DNA of 48,329 bases from CAZIQY01 sp964541605 (GCA_964541605.1 CAZIQY010000012.1:1-48329); one strand, 5' to 3'; counted from the first letter of the stretch, positions 26,836 through 36,261 are shown. Notes: a model not told the origin generated them from the letters alone. A program made the numbers and translations.

Positions 26836-28689
26836 ATGAAGAAATTCATGATTTTTTTCATAGCAGTTTTTGCAGGTATCGTTTCCGGCTGTGCGACCGG
26901 CGCGGTCTCTACCAAAATGGTTCCACTCGAGTACTCAATTCAAAAAAAACAGCCTTATGTAGTAGCGGTTCAAACGACTGGAGGCAAGGAAACCAATCCC
27001 GCCTGGGTGTCTCAGATATCCAGTGAATCCTTTAAGGAAGCATTAGTAGAATCTATAAACAAGTCCGGCGCTTTCAGTGCAATCGTACAAGCCGATCATG
27101 CGGACTACATGCTCGATGTAGATATTGTTGATCTTGACCAGCCGATATGGGGAGGGATTGACATGACCGTAACGATGACGGCAAAATGGAAGCTCACGAG
27201 CATGAAGGATAAAGCGGTCGTATTCCAGGAGAATATCACTAAACCTTATAAGGCCGCATTTGGAGATGCCTTAATCGCAGCTGAAAGACTGAGGCTGGCT
27301 AACGAGGGGACAGCACGTGAAAATATCAGAGAAGGCCTCAAAAAGATATCGGAACTGCCCCTGACTGCGGAATCGAAAGTCGCTTCCGCGACGCTACCTT
27401 CGACAGCGGTTTCTGTTTTGGAAAAGAAAAAAGAGGGAACGCCCACGACCACGGGGGTGGAACAAATCTCCGTAGAACAAAAGACAAAACCGGATGAAAT
27501 TCCAAAGGTTATTCAGCGGAGCGGATACACATTGGAATATGAGCCGATGGTTGCAAGCCTGATGAAAGGCGACCTCAATTCTGCCTTAACGCACGCAGAC
27601 ACCATATATAAAAGATCACAGACAGCCAAAGGGCCCAAACAGAACAAGAATCTGGCCCTGCTGGAGCGAGGTAAGACGGCCTTGGCAGCAGGCAAGTACG
27701 ATCAATGTATCGCCGATCTTCAGGAAGCCGAGAAAAGGTTTCTCACTATAGAGGGGACAATATCATTAACTGAGGGATTCGGTTCCATTCTGACTGATGA
27801 TACAGCGATGGAATATGAAGCCGAAATGCACGAGAAATTGATGATCAGTCCATATTTAATACTTGCCTATATCGGCAAAGGGGATTTTGACGGGGCAAGA
27901 GTCGAGCGGAACCGGACCATCACCAAAATCAACCAATACATCCAGGAAAAGCCGGAAGAAAGGGCATATCTGGAAAACCCGTTTGCCCGCTATTTGACAG
28001 CTCTGATGTATGAAATGGAAGACAAGACAGATGATGCAAAAATAGAATACAGAAAACTGAAATGGGATCAGGAAACAGCAAGGATTGATAGTAAGAAGGG
28101 AAAAACAACCGATCTGGTAATTTTATTGGATGTTGGATTGGCCCCTCAGAAATACCAGAAAAAGTGGGGTCCTCAGAAGATCCCGACACCCCAGGGTTCC
28201 GTTTCACTGGGATTCGCCTACGCCGGATACGCACCGGTGCCTACCGAAGTCAAGATGAGCAACATTTATCTCAATGAAAAATCTGTCGGGGAGGCGAAAC
28301 TCCTTTATGATCTGGAAAAAACGATCATAACACAGTATGACAAGAACAAGCCTGCCCTGAAAGCCAAGATCGCGGCCAGAATGACGACCAAGATTCTGGC
28401 GCAGGTTGGAGCAAAGATGGCGGCAAAAGAGGTTGCAAAAAATATTCCCTTCGCATCATTATTCGCAGATATTCTCGTAGATGCAGCGGCTCAGACATGG
28501 TTAGCCAACGAACAGGCGGATCTGCGGGGATGGCTGTCTCTGCCGAAACAGATAAAGTACCTCAGGGTTAACGGTCTTGAACCTGGTGAAAACACGATTA
28601 AGATAGATTACGGAAGCGGTGTGGAAACAAAAAAAATCAAGGTGGAAAAGGACAGGATAAATATCGTCTATTTTGCATATGCAAAATGA
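26836..28689 (+). CDS. Outer-membrane-type lipoprotein, COG3014-like with N-terminal assembly-type domain
   Basis: A 617-residue lipoprotein. The signal peptide ends in the lipobox V-S-G-C (Cys19). Residues 20-190 resemble small lipoproteins that counteract or assemble periplasmic material (F-S-A-I-V-Q-A-D-H-A-D-Y-M-L-D-V-D-I). The part from about 230 matches the COG3014 pattern: repeated helices of the A-L-L-E-R-G-K-T-A-L-A-A-G-K-Y type, E-N-P-F-A-R-Y-L-T-A-L-M-Y-E, and later L-L-D-V-G-L-A-P-Q-K. A central low-complexity linker joins the halves, which suggests a fusion. It precedes an LpoB-like gene by about 50 bp. In other genomes COG3014 and LpoB-like genes also cluster. The function is unestablished; an envelope role is inferred. 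Confidence 0.78.
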   Translation: MKKFMIFFIAVFAGIVSGCATGAVSTKMVPLEYSIQKKQPYVVAVQTTGGKETNPAWVSQISSESFKEALVESINKSGAFSAIVQADHADYMLDVDIVDLDQPIWGGIDMTVTMTAKWKLTSMKDKAVVFQENITKPYKAAFGDALIAAERLRLANEGTARENIREGLKKISELPLTAESKVASATLPSTAVSVLEKKKEGTPTTTGVEQISVEQKTKPDEIPKVIQRSGYTLEYEPMVASLMKGDLNSALTHADTIYKRSQTAKGPKQNKNLALLERGKTALAAGKYDQCIADLQEAEKRFLTIEGTISLTEGFGSILTDDTAMEYEAEMHEKLMISPYLILAYIGKGDFDGARVERNRTITKINQYIQEKPEERAYLENPFARYLTALMYEMEDKTDDAKIEYRKLKWDQETARIDSKKGKTTDLVILLDVGLAPQKYQKKWGPQKIPTPQGSVSLGFAYAGYAPVPTEVKMSNIYLNEKSVGEAKLLYDLEKTIITQYDKNKPALKAKIAARMTTKILAQVGAKMAAKEVAKNIPFASLFADILVDAAAQTWLANEQADLRGWLSLPKQIKYLRVNGLEPGENTIKIDYGSGVETKKIKVEKDRINIVYFAYAK

Positions 28690-28738
28690 GGACATTACCA
28701 GGCTTTTCTCAAAATCAACACTTAAAGGAAGGCGCCAT

Positions 28739-29338
28739 ATGAAAGTAAAGACAATCGTGATCCTGCTTTTTATTATGACAGGCTGTATGATCTGCAGTTG
28801 TGCAACAACTGTCCGGCATGGTATTCAAAATGATGAAACGGTCACGGGATCGGATTGGTCGGCAAAGGATTTAAAAGAGGTTGCCGATTACATGGTAAAT
28901 TCAATTACCAGATCGGCAAATTCGCCCGGATCAATATTGCGCCGGGGGAAACCAAGATGGATACTGGCAAAGGATTTGCGCAACGAGACGGATGAGCATG
29001 TAAATACCAGAACCATCATGGAAAAGATCAGGACAAGGTTAATTAATGATGGCATTGCCGGCTTTGTAGACGATCAGGCATTAAACGACATTTTAAACCA
29101 GTTGAAATTCCAACAGTCCGGCCTTTTTGACGACAAAACCGTCGCTCAGGTCGGAAAACTGGTTGGCGCTCAATATGTCCTGAGAGGTACGGTATCCAGT
29201 ATTCGAAAAAGAACTGATCGCACAGACATTATTTATTACAATATTACCTTACAGGCGGTCGGTATTGAAACGGGAGAAATAATCTGGACAGATGAGAAAG
29301 AAGTCCAGAGGTTGACGCGTAAAGGACTGTTCCGATAA
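28739..29338 (+). CDS. LpoB-like lipoprotein (COG3417 family)
   Basis: About 199 residues. The start is set by AAGGAAGG before ATG 28739. The signal peptide ends near M-T-G-C or I-C-S-C; the lipobox is imperfect but Cys residues are at the right distance. The mature part contains W-S-A-K-D-L-K-E-V-A-D-Y-M-V, then R-T-I-M-E-K-I-R-T-R-L, G-A-Q-Y-V-L-R-G-T-V-S-S-I, and ends G-E-I-I-W-T-D-E-K-E-V, which matches the LpoB fold family (outer-membrane activators of PBP1b). A PBP1b activator role in this organism is inference. Confidence 0.83.
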   Translation: MKVKTIVILLFIMTGCMICSCATTVRHGIQNDETVTGSDWSAKDLKEVADYMVNSITRSANSPGSILRRGKPRWILAKDLRNETDEHVNTRTIMEKIRTRLINDGIAGFVDDQALNDILNQLKFQQSGLFDDKTVAQVGKLVGAQYVLRGTVSSIRKRTDRTDIIYYNITLQAVGIETGEIIWTDEKEVQRLTRKGLFR

Positions 29339-29353
29339 ATTATGATGAACCCC

Positions 29354-29404
29354 AAAAGACCTTCTGGTAATCGCAGGATGCTTTTAAGGATTCGTAGGTC
29401 TTTT
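29354..29404 (+). terminator. Probable terminator of the lipoprotein operon
   Basis: AAAAGACC and GGTCTTTT form an inverted repeat around a long loop of about 35 bases just after the LpoB-like stop, ending in a T-run. The long loop lowers confidence. Confidence 0.4.
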
Positions 29405-29469
29405 AAGTAAATCCCGTAGTCTTGATATCATTTTTCATTTCTGTTGTTTCCGAACAGGGATAATTGTCC

Positions 29470-31161
29470 CTATGCTTTCAGGCGTTGTTCCCCAAGGCGC
29501 ATGGGCAGAATGACCGCAAGGATACAGAGAAGCACAACAAGAGAAAACGAACCGGTCAGCCATACCCACTGAAGCGGCGTAAGACTCGCGCCCCGGATGC
29601 CCGCCATGAAGACCGAGTAGACGGGACCCGCCTCGAGAATGATGATGATCCCGATAAAACCGGCGCACAGGATCATAAAGAGGAGGCCGCCGAAGCTGGT
29701 TACGGATTGAGCCGGGTTTTCCGACTTGAAGTCCGGATAGGCTGCGCCGAACCCCACCCCCATGGCAACGATCCCCGGCACCATGAAAAAAATTGTCGTC
29801 ACGGACAGCCACATCATAAACGGTGTGACATGAAGCAGGATATTGGACAAAACAATAAGGGTTTCAGCAAGAACAAGAAGGGGAATATAATAGACGAAAA
29901 ACTTGATCCAGAGAAACTTTCTGATTTCTATGGGTGATGATTTCACGATCCAGAAGGCGTCTCCCTCAATACTCACGGCAGGATAGACAAACCGTGCCGC
30001 AACCGCCGTCAGGACGAACGCAGCCAGTCCCATGTTCAGAAAAGAAAAGAGGTTCTGAAGATAGATGGTCCTGATGGGAGACTTTGCCAGCGGTAAAACC
30101 GAGAAATTATAGAGATAGACAACGATCAAGGCGATAATCAGAAAAACCTGCGGCCACTGGGTCTGATCCCTGAAGAACGTCCGGACTTCTTTCACCGCAA
30201 ATGCTCTCACCGGACCGGAAAGAAAGCCAAGGATTAAGGCTGATCCCCTGCCCCTCTGGTTGCGCGCCGGGAAGAGGCGCTCCAGTGTGGTCTGTGCATT
30301 TGAATATCCTGAAAAATAAAAGCGTCCCGACACCCACGCCATGGCAAAAATCAATGTGACGGTAAAACTCCAGGTCAGTGCGAGATCAAAGAGTGCGCTC
30401 CCCACAACGCCTGTGAGGGCGGCCTGAATGCTGTCGAAAACCCACGTCGTCGGGAGAAAGGGAGAACCCGGCGTTTCCAGTGATTTGAAATAGAGTACCA
30501 GGGAAGCGAAGGTGTCCGGATTGACGAGCCGTTCGGGTCGCATTAACCGGAAAGTGACAATCAGGATCAGAAACAGCGCCAGACCAAGGAAAACAAAGAC
30601 CGTCCTCAGCCGGCCGGCGGGAAGAACGATAGCAATCAATACGACGGCAAGGGCGCTGATTCCCGATGCGATCATGCAAAGGGGCAAAATGGTCATACCC
30701 ACCGTTGCATAGAAAAAAAAGCCTGCCCCATAGACAATCCCGTAAGAAAGAAACACCGGCAGGCTATACACGATGACCATCCAGGAACTGTCGATGGTGC
30801 TTTCAATCCAGCGGGCAAGGAAGACCTTCTCCTTTGCTACCGGCATGGAATGGACAAGCACCAGGTCCCTGCTGATATAGAGTTTCGTCAGAGACGTGAC
30901 AATGCTGCTGAAAATCAGCAGGGCGAATAACGTCAGAAGCACCATGGACATGAGTTTTCGGGCCAGGATATCCCCGAAACCCTCAACTCCCTGGAAGTAG
31001 ATGAGAACGCGGTAAAAGACGGCGAAGATGCCGACCCAGAAAGCAAGACCGACCGCTCCAAACAAAACAGCCTTTATTCTCCGGTTCTCTGCGCTTTTTG
31101 AAGAACGACCGTTTTTGAAAGACCAGAAACGGGGCTTCAGCAACGTCAGGATTTCCGTCAT
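29470..31161 (-). CDS. ABC-2-type permease, large
   Basis: A 563-residue membrane protein with about 12 hydrophobic helices. It shows no Walker motifs and an arrangement typical of uncharacterised ABC-2 exporters (long soluble N-terminus, helices from about residue 33, a second helical bundle from about 300). The ATPase gene immediately upstream overlaps it by four bases (ATGA), so the two form one transporter. With the transglutaminase-like gene this makes a three-gene operon. The cargo is unknown. Confidence 0.82.
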   Translation of the reverse strand: MTEILTLLKPRFWSFKNGRSSKSAENRRIKAVLFGAVGLAFWVGIFAVFYRVLIYFQGVEGFGDILARKLMSMVLLTLFALLIFSSIVTSLTKLYISRDLVLVHSMPVAKEKVFLARWIESTIDSSWMVIVYSLPVFLSYGIVYGAGFFFYATVGMTILPLCMIASGISALAVVLIAIVLPAGRLRTVFVFLGLALFLILIVTFRLMRPERLVNPDTFASLVLYFKSLETPGSPFLPTTWVFDSIQAALTGVVGSALFDLALTWSFTVTLIFAMAWVSGRFYFSGYSNAQTTLERLFPARNQRGRGSALILGFLSGPVRAFAVKEVRTFFRDQTQWPQVFLIIALIVVYLYNFSVLPLAKSPIRTIYLQNLFSFLNMGLAAFVLTAVAARFVYPAVSIEGDAFWIVKSSPIEIRKFLWIKFFVYYIPLLVLAETLIVLSNILLHVTPFMMWLSVTTIFFMVPGIVAMGVGFGAAYPDFKSENPAQSVTSFGGLLFMILCAGFIGIIIILEAGPVYSVFMAGIRGASLTPLQWVWLTGSFSLVVLLCILAVILPMRLGEQRLKA

Positions 31162-31892
31162 AAAGCGATCTGTTCCTCCGTCAGTTTTAAAAATGCCTCT
31201 TCAAGGGCCGCTTCCTGAACGCCGGCAACCCGTTTCAGGTCTCCTGAGGTTCCGGTCGCAATCAGAGCCCCCCGATGAATGACTCCGATGCGGTCACAAA
31301 TGTCTTCGGCAATTTCCAGGGTATGGGTTGACATGAAGATCGTGGTTCCTCTGTCGGCCAGATCCCGGAGCAGATCCTTCACCATCCTTATCGCCGCCGG
31401 ATCAAGTCCCACCATGGGTTCGTCCACGATAATGACGGCTGGCTCATGAAGAAGGGCTGCGGAAATAATGAGACGCTGCTTCATGCCGTGAGAATACGAT
31501 TCGATGAGTCCATGTGACCAGTCGGAGAGACCGAATTTTTTCAACAAACCCTGAGATTTTTCCAGAAAAGAATGGTTATCGACGCCGTACAGGTCCGCTG
31601 AAAACCTCATAAACTCCATGCCCGTCAGCTTTTCATAGAGGAATGGCCTATCCGGTATAAATCCGATTTTCTTCTTTACGCCTTCAGGATCATCGGTCAT
31701 ATTGATCCCGCCAATCACGACGGAGCCTTCCGTTGGCGAGAGGACCCCACCCATCATCCTGATCGTCGTCGTTTTTCCGGCCCCGTTCGGTCCGATGAAA
31801 CCGAATATCTCTCCTTTTACCACACGAAGATTGATGCAATCAACAGCGAGAACCTTCCCGTAGCGTTTTGTCAGATTTATCAATTCAATCAT
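31158..31892 (-). CDS. ABC-2-type transporter ATP-binding protein
   Basis: A 244-residue ABC ATPase with Walker A G-P-N-G-A-G-K-T-T, the Q-loop I-G-F-I-P-D-R-P, the signature Y-S-H-G-M-K-Q-R (a divergent form common in CcmA/ABC-2 exporters), Walker B V-I-I-V-D-E-P-M-V-G-L-D-P and the switch His in M-S-T-H-T-L. It overlaps the permease gene by four bases and starts 11 bp after the transglutaminase-like gene. All elements for ATP hydrolysis are present. Confidence 0.92.
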   Translation of the reverse strand: MIELINLTKRYGKVLAVDCINLRVVKGEIFGFIGPNGAGKTTTIRMMGGVLSPTEGSVVIGGINMTDDPEGVKKKIGFIPDRPFLYEKLTGMEFMRFSADLYGVDNHSFLEKSQGLLKKFGLSDWSHGLIESYSHGMKQRLIISAALLHEPAVIIVDEPMVGLDPAAIRMVKDLLRDLADRGTTIFMSTHTLEIAEDICDRIGVIHRGALIATGTSGDLKRVAGVQEAALEEAFLKLTEEQIAL

Positions 31893-31902
31893 TCGATAAC
31901 CA

Positions 31903-33390
31903 TCATCTTGATCTTTCCAGTATTTTAAGCTGCACCTTTCCTATAACCGCCATCAGATCGATCTGCCGATCCGCCTCTCCGCGAACAAAGCGAATGTGTG
32001 TCACATCGGCAGGCATCTGTCCCATAACGGCATCCGCCGTAACCCACGTTCCCAGAAACAAGACATTCCAGGCGTGATAGTAAAACCTCCCTCTCTGATA
32101 GACAAGACCCGCTTCCACCTGGGCGGGAATACCCGCGGCGCGAGCCATTGCCGCCAGCAACACGGCATGTTCATTACAATCACCCACCAGGTTATTCAAG
32201 GTCTCGAGGGCATTCGGAACGGACAATACCGGCCTTTTTTCGACATGTTTATAAATCCATGCGACGAGCTTCGACGCCCTCACGGCAAGAGGATCATCAG
32301 GGGAAATGATTTCCTGCACCTTCGCCTGAATCTTCGGATGATCGGATTGAATAAAGGGACCCGGCTTCAGAAAGTCACTATTAGCGGCAACATTTATTTC
32401 CCTGAGGGGCCTTGTGGGAATTGTTTCTTTTTGAATATACAATATATTATTTTGAAAGATTTGTCTGTCTCCGTTCAAATTGAGGATATCTTTCTCAACA
32501 CCGGAGATCTTTATCCTGAGAAATGTCAACGCAGACGGATCGTCGATCACCGCATTTGACGGAACGGACGCCATTTCCGTCAAATCGGTGCTCGATGAAA
32601 GAGCAAAATCACTCAACGCTTCGTGTTTTGCCACTCTCTCCAGAGTGATTCCCAGAATGCCCTTTTCTTTCAGGATATCGCCGTCTTCTCCGACCCAGGC
32701 GAACTGTTTCGCCCCCATAAAATCAACGGACACCTTCCGGGCTTTCTGTTCCCGACCCATCATCGTCACCGTCTCATCACCCAGAACGGTTACCTTGACG
32801 GATCGCTGTGCCATGGCCGCCGGATCAAAGACATGAAATATCCTGCTGTCACCCGCTTTGAGCGTCCCGATCCCCGACGCTTCGAGAATGCCGTTTGCCA
32901 GACGGGGTGTCTCTTTGAGGGAGACGACGGTCTTCTTCTCGGAACCCGGCATCTCGGTATAGAGTGTTACCTGTTTGCCGTCTACAACACCCTTTACCTG
33001 AAACCGAAAAAGGCTTGAGCGCAGGTCGAAATCAAAGGAAGACAGCGTCATATCGGGTTTCAGGTTCCCCTCCGTTTTGAACGTCATCCCCTGTACGATC
33101 CCCATCGTGTTGATCCGCATAAAAACGGACTCTGCGAGACGATACCCTTTATCTGTTCTGAAAAAACGCCTGTGGGCATACCCGATTTTTCGCCCGTTCT
33201 GGGAAATATTCATCCAGGATTCTTTGTCCTGAAATGTCTGAGATCCCGTAGAAACGAGACCGTCTCTCGAAACTCCGAAGGGATTCCTTTCACGATCAAA
33301 AATATCAAGTCGAAAGGCAAGCAGCAGGACAAAGACGATGACCGAGATCCCGCCTGCAATCCAGTGCCATTTTATTTTTGAACCAGCCAT
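31903..33390 (-). CDS. Membrane-anchored transglutaminase-like protein
   Basis: About 495 residues. An N-terminal signal-anchor (I-A-G-G-I-S-V-I-V-F-V-L-L-L-A-F) is followed by about 360 residues of beta-rich sequence, then a transglutaminase-like domain with the catalytic triad Cys in G-D-C-N-E-H-A (about 405), His in Y-Y-H-A-W (about 439) and Asp in T-A-D-A-V (about 453). Start taken at ATG 33390, with AGGTGA six bases upstream; a TTG two codons earlier is the alternative. It heads the operon of an ABC transporter, behind a consensus promoter. Transglutaminase-like folds act as proteases or acyl transferases; the substrate is unknown. Confidence 0.83.
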   Translation of the reverse strand: MAGSKIKWHWIAGGISVIVFVLLLAFRLDIFDRERNPFGVSRDGLVSTGSQTFQDKESWMNISQNGRKIGYAHRRFFRTDKGYRLAESVFMRINTMGIVQGMTFKTEGNLKPDMTLSSFDFDLRSSLFRFQVKGVVDGKQVTLYTEMPGSEKKTVVSLKETPRLANGILEASGIGTLKAGDSRIFHVFDPAAMAQRSVKVTVLGDETVTMMGREQKARKVSVDFMGAKQFAWVGEDGDILKEKGILGITLERVAKHEALSDFALSSSTDLTEMASVPSNAVIDDPSALTFLRIKISGVEKDILNLNGDRQIFQNNILYIQKETIPTRPLREINVAANSDFLKPGPFIQSDHPKIQAKVQEIISPDDPLAVRASKLVAWIYKHVEKRPVLSVPNALETLNNLVGDCNEHAVLLAAMARAAGIPAQVEAGLVYQRGRFYYHAWNVLFLGTWVTADAVMGQMPADVTHIRFVRGEADRQIDLMAVIGKVQLKILERSR

Positions 33391-33407
33391 TATCAATCAC
33401 CTGAGTG

Positions 33408-33436
33408 ATTATATGTAAAGTCAAACATTGTGTCAA
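33408..33436 (-). promoter_or_regulatory. Consensus sigma-70 promoter of the transglutaminase/ABC operon
   Basis: On the minus strand TTGACA (33436-33431), a 17-bp spacer and TATAAT (33413-33408) match the consensus at every position. The transcript start should fall about seven bases after the -10, so the 5' leader would be only about ten bases, just enough for the AGGTGA ribosome site. Confidence 0.8.
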
Positions 33437-33541
33437 TCGACGTCCCTGCTTCACATAAAAATCGCCCCTTGTCACGAATTTTAATTTCTGGTAGCCTGCC
33501 TCAAAATATAAGGCGTTTTCGACAGGGAAAGGCGGTGTCAG

Positions 33542-34534
33542 ATGGAAAAAGACCAATCGATCAAACGGGCGAAAGAAGTACTGAAAATTGAAGCGGAAAG
33601 TATCTCGTGCCTGATTGATAAGGTAGGTGCAAGTTTTGCAGAAGCTGTTGACATCATTTATAAATCGAAAGGACGTGTCATCGTTACAGGCATCGGCAAG
33701 TCCGGACTGATCGGGAAAAAAATCGTCGCCACGCTGACCAGCACAGGCACGCAGGCCATGTTCCTCCATCCTGTCGAAGGCATGCACGGAGACCTGGGAA
33801 TCGTAACGAAGGATGATGTTCTTCTCGCCATCTCAAACAGCGGAGAGACGGATGAACTCAACATGATTATCGAGAGCGTTCGTGCTATCGGCGCCCGTCT
33901 CATCGCCTTTACCGGCAACCTGTCGTCCACCCTTGCGACCTCCAGCGACATCGTGATTGACGTCGGCGTCGAAAGAGAGGCCTGCCCTTTCGGCCTGGCT
34001 CCAACATCGAGTTCCACTGCCGCCCTGGCGATGGGAGACGCGCTGGCCGTTGCCCTCATTGAAAAAAGAAATTTCAATGAGAAGGATTTTTATAAGCTGC
34101 ATCCCGGAGGAAGCCTGGGACCGCGCCTCAGGGCAAAGGTCAGGGATGTCATGATCAAAGGCGCGCAGATACCGAAAGTCTATTCCGGGGTGCAGGTCAT
34201 GAAGGCCATAGAGGAAATGGACAAAAAGAACAAGGGGTTTGTACTGGTTACAGACAGCAAAAACCACCTGATCGGGATATTGACCGACGGGGATGTACGT
34301 CGACTTATCAGGAAAGGCGAAGATTTCAGGGACAAGGCAACTGATGATCTCATGACCCCATCCCCGAAAACCATCGATGAACATGCATCGCTTGCCCGGA
34401 CGATAGAATATATGCAGAGGGAGGAAATCACCACCCTTGTCGTCGTGAACGGTAAAAACCTGCTTCGGGGCTACATCCATCTTCACGACATCCTCGGCAG
34501 GGGCGGAACCCTGAAGATTTCTCTAAACCTTTAA
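33542..34534 (+). CDS. Arabinose-5-phosphate isomerase (KdsD/KpsF/GutQ family)
   Basis: A 330-residue enzyme converting ribulose-5-phosphate to arabinose-5-phosphate, the first step of Kdo synthesis. The SIS domain has G-I-G-K-S-G-L-I-G-K-K (50-60), H-P-V-E-G-M-H-G-D-L-G (His82) and S-N-S-G-E-T-D-E; the active-site loop L-H-P-G-G-S-L-G is at about 181-188. Two CBS domains fill residues 205-330. Length matches KdsD (328). This agrees with a Kdo-containing LPS. A J-domain/receiver gene follows by 35 bp. Confidence 0.93.
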   Translation: MEKDQSIKRAKEVLKIEAESISCLIDKVGASFAEAVDIIYKSKGRVIVTGIGKSGLIGKKIVATLTSTGTQAMFLHPVEGMHGDLGIVTKDDVLLAISNSGETDELNMIIESVRAIGARLIAFTGNLSSTLATSSDIVIDVGVEREACPFGLAPTSSSTAALAMGDALAVALIEKRNFNEKDFYKLHPGGSLGPRLRAKVRDVMIKGAQIPKVYSGVQVMKAIEEMDKKNKGFVLVTDSKNHLIGILTDGDVRRLIRKGEDFRDKATDDLMTPSPKTIDEHASLARTIEYMQREEITTLVVVNGKNLLRGYIHLHDILGRGGTLKISLNL

Positions 34535-34569
34535 TAATAAAGGAAACACCCCCTGTAAAGAGATTTCAA

Positions 34570-35250
34570 ATGAACAAACTGCTTCTGCTTGAGCGTGAAC
34601 TGAATTTCCTGGGACTTCTGGAAAAAGCGAGGGAAATCTATCATGAACTGGGAGCAGGTGCGTCGTTGTCTTATATCAAGTCCAGTTACCATCTGCTAAG
34701 TAAAGTGTATCATCCCGATTTAAATCCACAAAATCAGGAAAAAGCGAAGCGGTTACAGCAAAGGCTGAATCAGGCAAGCAATCTCATCAACCAGACCAGC
34801 GATGCAGACTTGCTCAATATCCTCAGGAAAGGCATGCCCGAAGAGGCGAGCAAAAAAAAGAAAATCCTGGTTGTGGAAGACGAGTTCGGCATGCAGGAAA
34901 CGCTGCGTGATGTTTTTATGATGGAAGGATATGACGTGCGCGTGGCAATTGATGGCGAGGACGGCTATCAATCTTTTCTGGAGTTCAATCCCGATTTGGT
35001 CTTTACCGATGTGGTCATGCCGAAAATGAGCGGGCTGGAGTTAGTCAAAAAAATACGCAAGGTGAATCCCAGAGTTAAAGTTATATTTATCAGTGGATTT
35101 TTTGGTTTGAAAAACCTGAAGCGCGATCTGAATGAAGATGTGTTCAAACATGGCTATCACTGTCTGCCCAAACCGTTCAAGATCAGCGCCATGCTGGAGA
35201 TTGTGGATAACTATCTGAATAATCAGAGCGGGGTGAACCTGTATGCCTGA
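34570..35250 (+). CDS. J-domain-like / response-regulator receiver fusion
   Basis: A 226-residue protein. Residues 10-80 look like a J domain: a helix, the invariant H-P-D at 48-50 in K-V-Y-H-P-D-L-N-P, and a long charged helix after it. Residues 97-222 are a receiver domain with the acidic pocket V-V-E-D-E (103-105), phosphoacceptor Asp147 in F-T-D-V-V-M-P, Ser175 of I-S-G-F and Lys201 in P-K-P-F. It has no output domain. This suggests phosphorylation-controlled recruitment of DnaK. There is no adjacent kinase; the orphan histidine kinase at 14.6-16.9 kb is a candidate. Function is inference; both domains look intact. Confidence 0.82.
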   Translation: MNKLLLLERELNFLGLLEKAREIYHELGAGASLSYIKSSYHLLSKVYHPDLNPQNQEKAKRLQQRLNQASNLINQTSDADLLNILRKGMPEEASKKKKILVVEDEFGMQETLRDVFMMEGYDVRVAIDGEDGYQSFLEFNPDLVFTDVVMPKMSGLELVKKIRKVNPRVKVIFISGFFGLKNLKRDLNEDVFKHGYHCLPKPFKISAMLEIVDNYLNNQSGVNLYA

Positions 35251-35345
35251 TCATTGCGGTCCAAATCGGCCTGTGACACCTGCCTGAAATGGATTCCAAT
35301 CACCCCTTCCCGCAGCCCATCGGCTGGAGACAAGGCATTTTTCTT

Positions 35346-36223
35346 ATGAAACCCATCGTATCCCTTGTAAAATATACCGGAAAACCCATGCCCAATCAAA
35401 GGTATCCCTCGGACTGAAGAATCTCAAAGGATGCCTGAACACATCTTCAAAAAAACGCTGTCATCACACAAACCTGGGACTGGAATACTGTTTTACCTTC
35501 ATCGCCGACCATATAAAGCCCGCCCTGACGATCGTGGACGGCATCTATGCCTTGGAACGGGGCGCCCTTCACTTCGGAAACGCCTTCCGCAAAGACGTCA
35601 TCGTCGCGTCACGCGATATCCTGGCCGCCGACCTGGTTGCGGCAAAGACCATGGGCTTCGATCCGCAGGATATAATCCACTTTGCTGAATACGGGAAGCG
35701 GCACGGCAAACCCCTGAGCCTGAGCGAATACGACATCAGGGGGGACGCCCTCGAAACGCACATCAAGCCCCTCAAATGAGACTGGGGATGGACGGAGGAC
35801 AACACCGGCCCCTCCATCTTCGGGAAATTCGGTGTTTCGGGAGCCGCAGTGCCGAAATACGATGAAACCCTCTGTTCCGGGTGCTCCCTCTTCGCCAACA
35901 TGGTCAACATCCTGGTGCTGTCCGCGTTTAAAGGCCGGCCCCTCCCCAAGGTCGAGATCTTAAACGGCAAGAAGATGCAGGCGCGGCTCGGCTACGATAA
36001 AACCGTTCTCATCGGCGACTGCATCACCAGGGCAAACAGGGAAAATGCGAATATCCGGCAGGCCATAAAAGTCGGAGGATGCCCGCCCGAACCGCAGGAT
36101 GTGATCGCGGCACTGAAAGAGGCGGGGCTGGACATTCATGAACAGACATACTGGGGTTATCTGAAACAACAGGGGGAAAAGTACGACCACAAGGACGGAT
36201 ATTCCCGGGATTTCTATCAATGA
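35346..36223 (+). pseudogene. Decayed DUF362 iron-sulfur protein gene
   Basis: The frame of 35534 holds the family core T-H-A-Q-S-K-V-S-L-G-L-K-N-L-K-G upstream and L-T-I-V-D-G-I-Y-A-L-E-R-G downstream, then M-G-F-D-P-Q-D-I-I-H, a TGA stop at 35777-35779, and the rest of the protein in the same frame to 36223, including C-S-G-C-S-L-F. Further upstream the sequence K-P-I-V-S-L-V-K-Y appears only in another frame, so a frameshift near 35375-35390 has also occurred, and the N-terminal domain before it is missing. With both lesions a functional protein is unlikely. DUF362 proteins are Fe-S or redox-linked and of unclear role. Confidence 0.72.
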
Positions 36224-36261
36224 AAGGGGCTAACCTTAAATGGCTAACCCCTTGATTTCAT

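Noticed and set aside
35777..35818. In-frame TGA followed by a hairpin (GATGGA...TCCATC) as a selenocysteine site in the DUF362 gene
   Set aside because: An additional upstream frameshift and loss of the N-terminal domain indicate a pseudogene; a change of a tryptophan codon to TGA is simpler, and no Cys-type position is evident at the site.
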